A stretch of 64,000 bases of DNA from NCBI RefSeq assembly GCF_012641435.1, contig NZ_JABAIJ010000005.1, positions 372,001 through 436,000 on the forward strand. The letters are read 5' to 3'. The position numbers and the translations under genes were made by a program. Numbering within the stretch: position 1 is the stretch's first letter; each line of letters starts with the position of its first letter. Below are positions 35,824 to 42,866 of this stretch, one piece after another. The notes below the pieces were generated by a model. The model did not search any database and had not been told where the DNA came from. It saw nothing but the letters and a program-made list of their open reading frames with translations. The stretch comes from Rhizobium sp. P38BS-XIX. Lineage in GTDB: Bacteria; Pseudomonadota; Alphaproteobacteria; Rhizobiales; Rhizobiaceae.

Positions 35824-36164
35824 GCGGCCAACGCGGTACCCACTCCGCTCGCTTAGGACAAGAATCGTCGTTGTTTTAGCCACTGCGCACTTTAATCCAT
35901 ATTGCAAAGAACAAGGACAACAGCTGCCAGAACGTGGAAGATGCCGTGGTGAGGCTTAAGCGGTGAAGCCTGACCTTCAACGCAAACGATATTTGTTCAC
36001 GATTGTCACCCCAGGAAACTGGGCGAAGTCGGCGTCATCAAATTCCAGCGAGCCTCATCCGTGCTTATCGGTATGATCGAGGTGTGTCTGATGTTTTATT
36101 GATCTATTGCAAGTCAAGCACTCATCTGGCAACTTATGCTTGTTTTCGCGAGGGAGACAATCAC
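35824..36164. other. 341-base gap downstream of the DUF262 gene
   Basis: An open frame continuous with the DUF4177 gene starts at 36003 but has no ribosome site. A short inverted repeat AGGCTT/AAGCCT near 35953-35972 lacks a T-run. Nothing else seen. Confidence 0.35.
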
Positions 36165-36350
36165 ATGCCAGCTTGGGAATATAACGTCGTGCAGTTGGTG
36201 AACTATTTCGATAGCGACACCTATCGGGAGCAACTTCAACAAGCGTTAATCGCAGCTGGGGCAGATGGGTGGGAGATGATCGCTGCAGTCTCTTCGGCGG
36301 AGCATGAAGTTTCACGACCGGATCTTCTAGTTTTTAAGCGACCGGCATAG
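36165..36350 (+). CDS. DUF4177-like small protein
   Basis: A 61-residue protein, MPAWEYNVVQLVNYFDSDTY..., ending in LLVFKRPA. The pattern W-E-Y-x-V, a central helix, GADGWEMIAAV, then a final FKRP strand is that of DUF4177, a small alpha/beta family of unknown function. GAGGGAGAC precedes the ATG at 36165. It stands alone in the island. Confidence 0.7.
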   Translation: MPAWEYNVVQLVNYFDSDTYREQLQQALIAAGADGWEMIAAVSSAEHEVSRPDLLVFKRPA

Positions 36351-36465
36351 GTTTGATAGGTACTCGATGGCCTTTAGATAGGCGGCCATAATGGTGGCCG
36401 AGGATACACTTTTAGCCGCTAGCCTGCCGAATAGTCGAACCGCACGTTGCCTTAAGGCTCGAGCA

Positions 36466-36627
36466 CTATTCTTCGTCTTCATCCCGAGACCAGACATAGC
36501 CGATATAGGCCAGGAAGAGCGAGGCTGCGGCAGCGGCCTGAATGTAAGCCAACCATTTCGCGTCGGCTTGGAACCAAGCCAGCCCGGCTAGGATCATAAG
36601 AAAAAAAAGAACTATTAAAATCCGCAT
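36466..36627 (-). CDS. Small two-helix membrane protein
   Basis: A 53-residue protein with hydrophobic segments MRILIVLFFLMILAGLAWF and LAYIQAAAAASLFLAYIGYVW, and an acidic tail RDEDEE. It resembles nothing I recognise. An ATG at 36654 would add nine residues; I prefer 36627 because GGAAT lies eight bases upstream. It precedes the Imm/SHOCT gene pair in reading direction terms but is downstream of it on the same strand, so it could share the transcript. Confidence 0.55.
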   Translation of the reverse strand: MRILIVLFFLMILAGLAWFQADAKWLAYIQAAAAASLFLAYIGYVWSRDEDEE

Positions 36628-36736
36628 GGTGCAATTCCATTCCTTTCGCGTCATGCCGACGCGGGTGCGCTAGTCCTCAATTGAGGGCTAGTTCGGCGGC
36701 GGAAGCGCCGCTTTTATGCGCTTTTGGCCGATGGCA

Positions 36737-37237
36737 CTAACGCGAACGGATCAGCGGTTGCTTGAGATCTTCGTATTCGTCTGAAGCAATTGCGCCGTCG
36801 TCGCGTAGGCGCTTGAGGCGAAGCAGCTGCGTGGCGATGTCGTCAAAATTCGATTGCTGGCCCGCTGGCTCGATCTTCACCCGCTGGGCATCATTGACGA
36901 ACAGGTTGAGCCCACTCTCACCACCGTTGCTGCCTGAAGGGCTGAGATGTGCTGCCGAGCAAGCCCATACCAATGAGCCGAGCCAGCCAATGCCAGTTCC
37001 ACCGAGCACGATGTTGATGACAGCGATCAGCCATCGATTGGGATGGCTACGGCAAAAGGCGACAATGGTGGGGATCATATAAACCAGTGTGGCGATCAGA
37101 CCAACGATCGCGATCCCGGCAAGAAGGTCAGTGTTGTCATCCGCATTCGCCGGTTTTGCTGCCAAGGCCAGTACGATTGAAAAAGCCGTCAGTTCAATCA
37201 AACGCGCCAATCTTGAACGGAGGGGTTTTATCATCAT
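36737..37237 (-). CDS. T4 Imm-like superinfection immunity membrane protein with SHOCT tail
   Basis: A 166-residue protein. A cleavable signal-like segment comes first, then two helices around YMIPTIVAFCRSHPNRWLIA, VINIVLGGTGIGWLGSLVWA, the hallmark of the superinfection immunity family named after T4 Imm. A short C-terminal SHOCT-like motif follows (QLLRLKRLRDDGAIASDEYEDLKQPL). T4 Imm blocks DNA entry by superinfecting phage; most chromosomal members are unproven. It overlaps the upstream DUF805 gene by 4 bases, so they are coupled. Confidence 0.8.
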   Translation of the reverse strand: MMIKPLRSRLARLIELTAFSIVLALAAKPANADDNTDLLAGIAIVGLIATLVYMIPTIVAFCRSHPNRWLIAVINIVLGGTGIGWLGSLVWACSAAHLSPSGSNGGESGLNLFVNDAQRVKIEPAGQQSNFDDIATQLLRLKRLRDDGAIASDEYEDLKQPLIRSR

Positions 37238-37746
37238 CGGGCCGAGGGGTTCAAAAGGTCAGACTTCATCTTCTGAAACTCGGCCTCATCGATGGCACCC
37301 GAAGCCCGCAGGCTCGCCAGCTTCTCCAGCTGTTCGACCTTGGCCTGTGACGAGCCCGCCCCACCCCCTGCTGAATTAGCATCGGGCAGCGAAACAGCTG
37401 GGGGACCAAATCGGTTCGGCCCAACCATCGATCTCGTGCACAGGAAGACGATCAGCACGATAATGCCGATGATTGGGACAAGGCCTAACCAATACCACCA
37501 ACCGCTCCGGTCGATATCGTGCAGTCGCCGGACGAGCACCGAAATATAGGGCAGGAAGTGCACCAAGACGATCAAAAAGGTAATGATGCCAGCGCCGTCA
37601 GGGTTGCTGATGCCGAGGGCGGCGTCAAGCATCGCGCCAACAACGTTCAAGATCCCGAATATCAAAGTGAACAGCCAGAACTGCGAGCGTGTCGCACGAC
37701 CGCTAAACGTTGCGTATTTCCTCATGCCATCAAGATAGGCGTTCAT
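37234..37746 (-). CDS. DUF805 membrane protein with SHOCT domain
   Basis: A 170-residue protein. DUF805 spans about residues 1-115: FSGRATRSQFWLF, several helices, and VRRLHDIDRSGWWYWLGLVP. The C-terminal SHOCT motif is VEQLEKLASLRASGAIDEAEFQKMKSDLL. SHOCT motifs are short oligomerisation segments. The ATG at 37746 is preceded by AAGAGGGAATTGGA. The shared SHOCT ending and 4-base overlap with the next gene suggest that the two proteins assemble in one membrane complex. Confidence 0.82.
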   Translation of the reverse strand: MNAYLDGMRKYATFSGRATRSQFWLFTLIFGILNVVGAMLDAALGISNPDGAGIITFLIVLVHFLPYISVLVRRLHDIDRSGWWYWLGLVPIIGIIVLIVFLCTRSMVGPNRFGPPAVSLPDANSAGGGAGSSQAKVEQLEKLASLRASGAIDEAEFQKMKSDLLNPSAR

Positions 37747-37884
37747 TCCAATTCCCTCTTGCTTAGGGCGATGTTTCTCCGTTCACCGCCAATTCGTGAT
37801 TGTATGAAAGTTGGTGGCACAAATTAAATGATGGATCAACAGTCCGTCGATTAATATGTGATTGGTGTGGCCTTGTCCTGCGCC

Positions 37885-38154
37885 ATGGATACACGCGAAA
37901 TCATCGGCTGGAATCTAAGGCGCTTGCGGGTTGCCAAGGGCATATCGCAGGAACGGCTTGCGCTCGAAGCAGCGATAGACCGCGCATATGTTGGCCGTGT
38001 CGAGCGTGGCGAAGAAAACGTAACGGTCGCAACGCTTGAAGCCTTGGCAAATGTCCTAGGCGAGCGCGTCGCTGAACTATTCGTTGAACCTGCTAAAGAC
38101 GCTAAACCTACACCGCCTCTGCGTGCAGGGCGCAAGCGAAAGCCAACGGCGTAA
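37885..38154 (+). CDS. XRE-family HTH regulator
   Basis: An 89-residue protein with a Cro/C1-type HTH: IGWNLRRLRVAKGISQERLALEAAIDR and YVGRVERGEENVTVATLEALANVL at about residues 6-60, plus a basic Pro-rich tail. Start at ATG 37885; a GTG at 37858 is in frame. It is divergent from the DUF805/Imm pair and could repress it or other island genes. Confidence 0.85.
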   Translation: MDTREIIGWNLRRLRVAKGISQERLALEAAIDRAYVGRVERGEENVTVATLEALANVLGERVAELFVEPAKDAKPTPPLRAGRKRKPTA

Positions 38155-38172
38155 GCCCCGCCGTACCATCCC

Positions 38173-38547
38173 TCAGTACTCATCCGCTCGCATGATTGTC
38201 ATCACGCGGCTTGTCAGGCCAGGATCGACAGGGTCGGGCGAGCCGTAGCGGTGATCGAGATCGTAATAGTCGATTTTCCAAAAATAAGTCGTGCTTTCGA
38301 GTTCGACGGCTCCAAAGTCATGTTCGTCATGTGGGTCGTTGCCAGGATTGAAGGCATCGAATTCGCGAACAGCAACCAGCAGGGCAAGCAGACGATCGGC
38401 GGGCAACGCCCTGACGCCGGTCGTGATCATTACGCCGCGCTCAGGAAGCGCGCACCGGAAGGTATCATTGAGCGCTCGTATCCGCGCGGCCTTGACGCCG
38501 ACAATGTCGGCGCCATTCGTTTCGTGTTTTTCTGCGACCATCAGCAT
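38173..38547 (-). CDS. DUF3768 domain-containing protein
   Basis: A 124-residue protein with the conserved DUF3768 blocks: RIRALNDTFR, FDAFNPGNDPHDEHDFG, FWKIDYYDLDHRYGSPDP and SRVMTIMRADEY. The family is common on rhizobial plasmids and islands, and its function is unknown. TTGAGGCTC precedes the ATG at 38547. It follows the gene at 38553 with five bases between, so the two form an operon. Confidence 0.85.
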   Translation of the reverse strand: MLMVAEKHETNGADIVGVKAARIRALNDTFRCALPERGVMITTGVRALPADRLLALLVAVREFDAFNPGNDPHDEHDFGAVELESTTYFWKIDYYDLDHRYGSPDPVDPGLTSRVMTIMRADEY

Positions 38548-38552
38548 GAGCC

Positions 38553-39161
38553 TCAAGCCTCAACATATTTGGGATGAAGCATTGCCACCTGCGCGATCGG
38601 CCGATCGAACGGAGGGGTGTCGAGGTAATCACGCCACTTCAAGCGCAAGGCACCGTTGGATTTTATTTCGATGATCGTCGCCTCGAACCATCCTTCCATC
38701 GGCCCTTCGGTTGCCAGCACGAGATTACCGATTTTCAACTTCGACCAATCTTCGGCCAGTTGCGAAGGTTTTACCGGGGCTTGCGCTTGCCCCCCGCCAT
38801 TGGCCTCCGACGCGACAACGGTTTCACTTGTCGCTGAGCGAGGCCGATCAGCAATCATTCGTTCTTCCTCGGGCAAATGGGCCGCGAGCTGCTTGAACAG
38901 AGCCTGTTTGACGAACGGCACGAATGCCTTGCCGCTATCGAATAGTTTGCCTTTCGGAATCTTTGCCATCAGCGCGCGGATGTCGTCGGTATCGGCCCGA
39001 AGGGTCACCATGCCCATCAGCCCAGCAGCCTTTTTCGCCGAGTGGCCATCGGTCGCAGAGAAATATGAAGCATGGGCTTTGCCGCTATCGTCGCGACCGA
39101 GCAGGACGATAGGGTAGGGTAACGAAGCGCGAGCGGCGGCAGTCGACGCAGACATGTTCAT
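38553..39161 (-). CDS. Hypothetical island protein
   Basis: A 202-residue protein I do not recognise. The N-terminal part (YPIVLLGRDDSGKAHASYFS, then ATDGHSAKKAAGLMGMV) looks like a small alpha/beta domain. A Gln/Ala/Pro-rich linker follows. The C-terminal part (LKIGNLVLATEGPMEGWFEATIIEI, LRLKWRDYLDTPPF) resembles a Tudor/SH3-like strand set. GGAGAGCCAG precedes the ATG at 39161. A near-consensus promoter with an operator-like palindrome lies upstream (39255-39305). It is followed by the DUF3768 gene. Confidence 0.65.
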   Translation of the reverse strand: MNMSASTAAARASLPYPIVLLGRDDSGKAHASYFSATDGHSAKKAAGLMGMVTLRADTDDIRALMAKIPKGKLFDSGKAFVPFVKQALFKQLAAHLPEEERMIADRPRSATSETVVASEANGGGQAQAPVKPSQLAEDWSKLKIGNLVLATEGPMEGWFEATIIEIKSNGALRLKWRDYLDTPPFDRPIAQVAMLHPKYVEA

Positions 39162-39254
39162 CTGGCTCTCCAAAAACGATGAAGGCCCCGCGAGGGGCAA
39201 TGTAAAGGGCGGTTCGCACTGCCGATGATCAATACGCAATCGGCAACATATTGA

Positions 39255-39283
39255 TTTATATAGATATTATTTATGTTTGTCAA
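39255..39283 (-). promoter_or_regulatory. Near-consensus sigma-70 promoter for the 38553/38173 operon
   Basis: On the minus strand TTGACA (39283-39278), a 17-base AT-rich spacer, then TATAAA (39260-39255). Predicted start near 39248, leaving a leader of about 87 bases before the ATG at 39161. Confidence 0.75.
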
Positions 39284-39305
39284 TTGCATTACTTTTTAAT
39301 GCAAT
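39283..39305. promoter_or_regulatory. Palindromic operator candidate at the -35 element
   Basis: A perfect 9-bp inverted repeat ATTGCATTA / TAATGCAAT separated by CTTTT. It abuts and overlaps by one base the -35 hexamer of the promoter at 39255-39283, a position suited to an activator or repressor dimer. Confidence 0.6.
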
Positions 39306-39696
39306 CACAGATGGCAAATTGATGCCCGCGCAAGAATCCAAAAAGCGGTCCTAATCGAATGCATGCCAGGATCTAGCCAGCGCCGGTAAAGCACTTATGC
39401 GCGATGCCAATTTATCTCGTGAGCAATCCAGCCAAGCAATGCCTCGGCGCGGTCGAGCCTTGGGCGGCATGGAATGCAGCAGCGATGCGAATTGAATGTG
39501 CAGGTATATCGTGATGCGGGCGAAGGGAGGAATGGCCACCGGAGTCCTACACGAGTTTCGAGTCTTGGAATGTCCTTGTCTGAAAGACGGCAAGGCATAT
39601 GGGCCAGTCATGCCTGCATAACCTCGCAGTGTAGGGAAGATGGTCAACGCACCTGACCCAAAAGAACAAACCCATAGGATAAGGTAGTATCAGGAT
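39306..39696. other. 391-base gap before the HUH gene
   Basis: Short frames on both strands have no ribosome sites and no recognisable sequence. It should contain the promoter of the gene at 39697. Nothing else seen. Confidence 0.4.
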
Positions 39697-40251
39697 ATGT
39701 CGACCAATAAGGAATACTTCGACGAATGGATCGAATGGACTATGACCGCGATAAACGCAGGATACGAGCCATATATGTTGACGTTCATGTTCAACCAGAT
39801 GTACGGAAGCGAACGGCGAACAAACGAAAGAATGACCACAGCAATCGAGGAGTTTTATAAACAGCTTCTTACACGCATTGTCAGGAAGCCGCGCAAAGGT
39901 AGTGTGTACACTGAGTTCCCAAGGCTACTGGCCGCGCCCGATTGGCCGGTGAATAGCCATCTGAAGCTGAGCGCCGAGGAGAGCACCGTGAACGATGGTA
40001 AGCATTGGCACGGAATATTCCTATTGCCGCCGAGGTGTCGGATGCAGGTCGCGCTTCACAGGTATCTCGAAGAGCACCAAGGAAAATATGCCGGAAAGAC
40101 GAAGCCGATTATGCGCCTGCACGCCGTGCCGATCGAGCGTACGGAACGAAAGGCTATCGGATACGCGTTGAAGCAGGTTGATCGGGGCCGAGTTGGTCAA
40201 TCGGAAATACTGCTGCTTCCAAAAGTACGTAGCGAAATGCCCGGCGGTTAA
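39697..40251 (+). CDS. HUH (rolling-circle Rep-like) protein
   Basis: A 184-residue protein. The N-terminal motif 1-like strand is YEPYMLTFMFNQ. NDGKHWHGIFLLP at residues 99-111 carries a His-x-His (H103, H105) that fits HUH motif 2. IGYALKQ at 154-160 gives a Tyr156 and Lys159, matching the single-Tyr YxxK motif 3. The EEFYKQLLTRIVRKP block is typical of small replication or relaxase-like proteins of this group. It may initiate rolling-circle replication or mobilisation of the excised island. A terminator overlaps the stop. Confidence 0.6.
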   Translation: MSTNKEYFDEWIEWTMTAINAGYEPYMLTFMFNQMYGSERRTNERMTTAIEEFYKQLLTRIVRKPRKGSVYTEFPRLLAAPDWPVNSHLKLSAEESTVNDGKHWHGIFLLPPRCRMQVALHRYLEEHQGKYAGKTKPIMRLHAVPIERTERKAIGYALKQVDRGRVGQSEILLLPKVRSEMPGG

Positions 40252-40270
40252 GCCGGGCATTTCTTTTCTT
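40235..40270 (+). terminator. Terminator overlapping the end of the HUH gene
   Basis: An 11-bp stem AAATGCCCGGC/GCCGGGCATTT, with the TAA stop in the loop GGTTAA, followed by CTTTTCTT. The convergent gene at 40295 may use it too. Confidence 0.85.
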
Positions 40271-40294
40271 CAGATCATTTCGAAAAAGTATTCG

Positions 40295-41140
40295 TCAGGG
40301 CTTAGGTTTCTTCAGCTTGTGACTATCTACCTTGATGGTGGTAGTCCTGCCGAGGCTCAAAACCTCACCTTTGATAACAATCCGCACAGGAAGCTTCGAG
40401 CTTGTCAAATTACGAGGGTGATCCTGGAATACAAGCATAAATGGCATTTCCGTCTGTGAGTTGCTTGACTTCGACGGTGACGACTTCCGATGGTCATAGT
40501 CGTCTTTTTCTTCGTGCACCTGACGCCGGCATGCCTTATCCGTGTCATCATCGTCTTCTAGCGGCTCATCGATATCATCGGTGATTTTGCTCTCGCCTAA
40601 AAGGCTCGCACCGTTCACCGCAGACTTGCTTCTACCCGATTTCTGGCCTTGCAACTTTTTCAGGCCGCCAGCCTTCTCGATCGCCTTAACCAGACCTTTG
40701 TCGTGACGCCCTTGCTCGACTAACGCCTTAACAGCGTTGTAGTAGAAGCTGGCTCGCTTTTCGCCCTTCTTGCCCTTGGCAAAAATGAACTTCAGCGTAA
40801 AGCGAAATGCTTGGTGGCGCTGCTCGACCTTCGGCCCGGTCAATTTCCCCCAATCAAGAGCACAGAATTCGCGCCAGGACTCCATGTCCTTCATAAGCGC
40901 TGCGGCGATGGCGTTTGCTACAGCAATCATCTTCCAGACGAATTTGCGGTGGGCCTGTTTCGCCCTATCCACTTCGCCACGCGCGTTCACCAGTTCGAGA
41001 ATTTTCGGATTATCCGAATTTTCTGGTGCAATCGGAATAGCGCGCGCGGACGCGCCCTTTCCCGTCTTGGCTTTGTGAGGCGAAGGCTTGCTATTCGTCT
41101 TGTTCGGCTTACGCGTGTGAGAGTGCTCCGACTTTTTCAT
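40295..41140 (-). CDS. Hypothetical basic island protein
   Basis: A 281-residue protein of unknown function. It begins with a Lys/Ser/Pro-rich tail (about residues 1-40). A helical middle (VDRAKQAHRKFVWKMIAVAN, FTLKFIFAKGKKGEKRASFY) and a Lys-rich GLKKLQGQKSGRSKS stretch follow, then an acidic-basic linker (EDDDDTDKA) and a short C-terminal beta segment (LPVRIVIKGEVLSLG). It overlaps the AlpA-like gene by 4 bases, so it is coupled. Basic composition suggests nucleic acid binding. Confidence 0.6.
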   Translation of the reverse strand: MKKSEHSHTRKPNKTNSKPSPHKAKTGKGASARAIPIAPENSDNPKILELVNARGEVDRAKQAHRKFVWKMIAVANAIAAALMKDMESWREFCALDWGKLTGPKVEQRHQAFRFTLKFIFAKGKKGEKRASFYYNAVKALVEQGRHDKGLVKAIEKAGGLKKLQGQKSGRSKSAVNGASLLGESKITDDIDEPLEDDDDTDKACRRQVHEEKDDYDHRKSSPSKSSNSQTEMPFMLVFQDHPRNLTSSKLPVRIVIKGEVLSLGRTTTIKVDSHKLKKPKP

Positions 41141-41358
41141 TGTGCCTCTCCCCGCTCAAAGCGCTCCAGAAGTGCACGCACGTCGCTAACTCTGAAGGCG
41201 ACCACACGTTCTGAAATCTTCAGGGGAGCCGGCCAGACGCCCGCCCTGATTTTGGCATAAGTCGTCGAGCGCGATACAGGGATATAGCGCAAGAATTCCG
41301 GCATTCGTATCAAGCTGTCGTCGGGCTTGGATGAAAGAGATTCTATTAAAGACTGCAT
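41137..41358 (-). CDS. AlpA-like DNA-binding/excisionase protein
   Basis: A 73-residue MerR-like HTH protein: FLRYIPVSRSTTYAKIRAGVWPAPLKISERVVAFRVSDV, the usual AlpA/Xis form, in which the wing carries the PxPxKIxxRxxxW-like strand. AlpA proteins act as excisionases or integrase regulators on P4-like islands. GAGGAAC lies upstream of the ATG, inside an inverted repeat at 41363-41399. It is coupled to the following gene at 40295. Confidence 0.85.
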   Translation of the reverse strand: MQSLIESLSSKPDDSLIRMPEFLRYIPVSRSTTYAKIRAGVWPAPLKISERVVAFRVSDVRALLERFERGEAQ

Positions 41359-41362
41359 TTCA

Positions 41363-41399
41363 GTGATGTTCCTCTGTTTGAGTTGAAAAAGAACATCAC
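41363..41399. promoter_or_regulatory. Inverted repeat covering the AlpA-like gene's ribosome site
   Basis: GTGATGTTC (41363-41371) and GAACATCAC (41391-41399), a perfect 9-bp inverted repeat with 19 bases between. On the minus strand the GAGGAAC ribosome site touches the downstream arm, so it may act as an operator or as an mRNA hairpin. Confidence 0.55.
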
Positions 41400-41436
41400 C
41401 GATATTTTACATTTTCGAGCCGGATTCCATTATCAG

Positions 41437-42102
41437 CTAAGGAGTAATTGACGATTTCTTTCGACCCTTTTTTGCGCTAATTATAGGGTTGACGGCGGTG
41501 CGAACAGCGGTTGCTACTTGCGGGGCGTCGATGTCTGAATCGACAGCATTTAATATTTGATGCACAAAGTTCAGTGGATGCGTTGAAAAGACTTTTTCGC
41601 CTCGCTTGGCTTTCCTATTGACGTAGTCGATGGTCTTAGGAAAGTCGCTCCCGGTTATATCGGTATAAATTCTGGCAGCGGCACGAGTGGCAGCGGTGAT
41701 AACCGGATCACTTTTTGCTCCGCGTGAAAGCTTTTGTTTGCCAAAAGATGCGAGCTCACTCTGGTAGCGGCTCAATATCTCGATCGCCTTTTCGTACTCG
41801 GCTAGGCTTGCGGGTCCGTTGATATATCGTTCAGCGACGACGCGCCTAGGGGCAGTTTTCAACAACGAAATTGCCTTTGCGATCTTGCGAGCGGTGTCGC
41901 GTGCCTCCGTGATCCTCCGCTCAGTTTGAAGAGGGGCGTGGTAACGCGCGATGGAATAACGGTGCCAAAGCGTCGATAAACTATCGAGGACATTCTGGCG
42001 ATTATCCGCGTTACGCAGAGGCACAGCGAACCACTCGTAACATCCAAACTGAATTTCAAGTATATCAAGTATACGAGCGGCTTCATCATCAGCGCTAAAC
42101 AT
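41437..42102 (-). CDS. Hypothetical island protein next to attR
   Basis: A 221-residue, mostly helical and basic protein that I do not recognise. It shows ADNRQNVLDSLSTLWHRYSIA, TEARDTARKIAKAISLLKT, RYINGPASLAEYEKAIEILS and a Lys-rich C-terminus (KKGRKKSS). GTTGGG precedes the ATG at 42102; a GTG at 42111 is in frame. Its place beside attR suggests an island maintenance role, but nothing in the sequence proves it. Confidence 0.6.
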   Translation of the reverse strand: MFSADDEAARILDILEIQFGCYEWFAVPLRNADNRQNVLDSLSTLWHRYSIARYHAPLQTERRITEARDTARKIAKAISLLKTAPRRVVAERYINGPASLAEYEKAIEILSRYQSELASFGKQKLSRGAKSDPVITAATRAAARIYTDITGSDFPKTIDYVNRKAKRGEKVFSTHPLNFVHQILNAVDSDIDAPQVATAVRTAVNPIISAKKGRKKSSITP

Positions 42103-42250
42103 CCCAACCACTTTTTATGCCTTTCTCAATTTGAGTAGGCACCCAATCAGATAGGACGTTGGGAGGCAAGCAGCATCCGATTGTTGAATTTGAGTCTGTG
42201 TGACGGCGACTATGACCATGCGCCCAAACTACGGTATAGAATACGGTACT

Positions 42251-42281
42251 ATAATTAATAATTTACGAAATCATAATTAAT
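42251..42281. repeat. Direct repeats near attR, candidate recombinase arm sites
   Basis: ATAATTAAT at 42251-42259 and 42273-42281, 22 bp apart (about two helical turns), in a very AT-rich stretch 26 bases inside attR. Confidence 0.4.
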
Positions 42282-42306
42282 ATCAATAGTATATCACCGT
42301 GTTTAT

Positions 42307-42325
42307 ATTCCCTTCACCCGCTCCA
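42307..42325 (+). repeat. Right attachment site (attR)
   Basis: An exact copy of the 19-bp tRNA-Gly end (25356-25374). Core-type GC-rich sequence resumes just after it. The 42103-42479 gap around it holds this site, the AT repeats and no gene. Confidence 0.9.
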
Positions 42326-42479
42326 ATCCTTTCCCTGCCGCTACCGTTGTTCTCACGGAAACCAGCGTCTGGACGCAATGCGACACCATCAGGCGATGAT
42401 GTGACGCAATAGCTGTTGTATGAAGCCTCCCCTGCGACTAGCCTGTTTTCGTTGCTAATATTTCGGGGGACATGCTCAA

Positions 42480-42857
42480 ATGATTGATCATCTAACCATC
42501 GAAGTCAGCGATCTGCAGAAGAGCAAATCCTTTTACGAGAAGGCGCTCGAACCTCTGGGATACCGCCTTTCTTTTGGAAAGGACGACGTGTTCTGGGCTT
42601 TCGATGTGGGTGATGGAAGCCTGTTCGAAATCCAGCATACGGGAAGCAGGACGCCGCTGACGCATCTGCACGTCGCGTTTCGCGTCGAAAGCAGGGCAGA
42701 CGTCGATGCATTTTACAAGGCCGCTCTCGAAGCCGGTGCCAGGGATAACGGGCCGCCCAGTCCGCGCCCGGAATATACGGCACACTATTATGCCTGCTTC
42801 ATTCTCGATCCGGACGGCTACAATATCGAGGCCATGATCAACAAGCCGCAGGGCTGA
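42480..42857 (+). CDS. VOC family (glyoxalase-like) protein
   Basis: A 125-residue single VOC module: MIDHLTIEVSDLQKSKSFYEKAL, THLHVAFRVESRADVDAFYKAA and YACFILDPDGYNIEAM. Metal ligand positions His4, His68 (THLHVAF) and Glu119 are in place, as in glyoxalase or dioxygenase-type VOC proteins. The substrate is unknown. It is the first core gene right of the island. Confidence 0.88.
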   Translation: MIDHLTIEVSDLQKSKSFYEKALEPLGYRLSFGKDDVFWAFDVGDGSLFEIQHTGSRTPLTHLHVAFRVESRADVDAFYKAALEAGARDNGPPSPRPEYTAHYYACFILDPDGYNIEAMINKPQG

Positions 42858-42866
42858 CGTCCGCGA

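Larger units (their letters stand above)
25375..42325. mobile_element. 17-kb integrative genomic island in tRNA-Gly(CCC)
   Basis: It is bounded by the 19-bp direct repeat and starts with a tyrosine integrase 188 bases from the tRNA. It ends with an AlpA-like protein and unknown genes. Gene content is accessory (defence, HUH protein, resolvase), and parts such as 27.2-28.3 kb are clearly more AT-rich than the flanks. I see no conjugation or phage structural genes, so it is non-self-transmissible or uses a helper. Confidence 0.9.

Noticed and set aside
35953..35972. AGGCTT/AAGCCT hairpin after the DUF262 gene
   Set aside because: Short stem, no T-run, probably chance.
25375..42325. CRISPR array or insertion sequence in the island
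   Set aside because: No regularly spaced repeats and no transposase with terminal inverted repeats seen.
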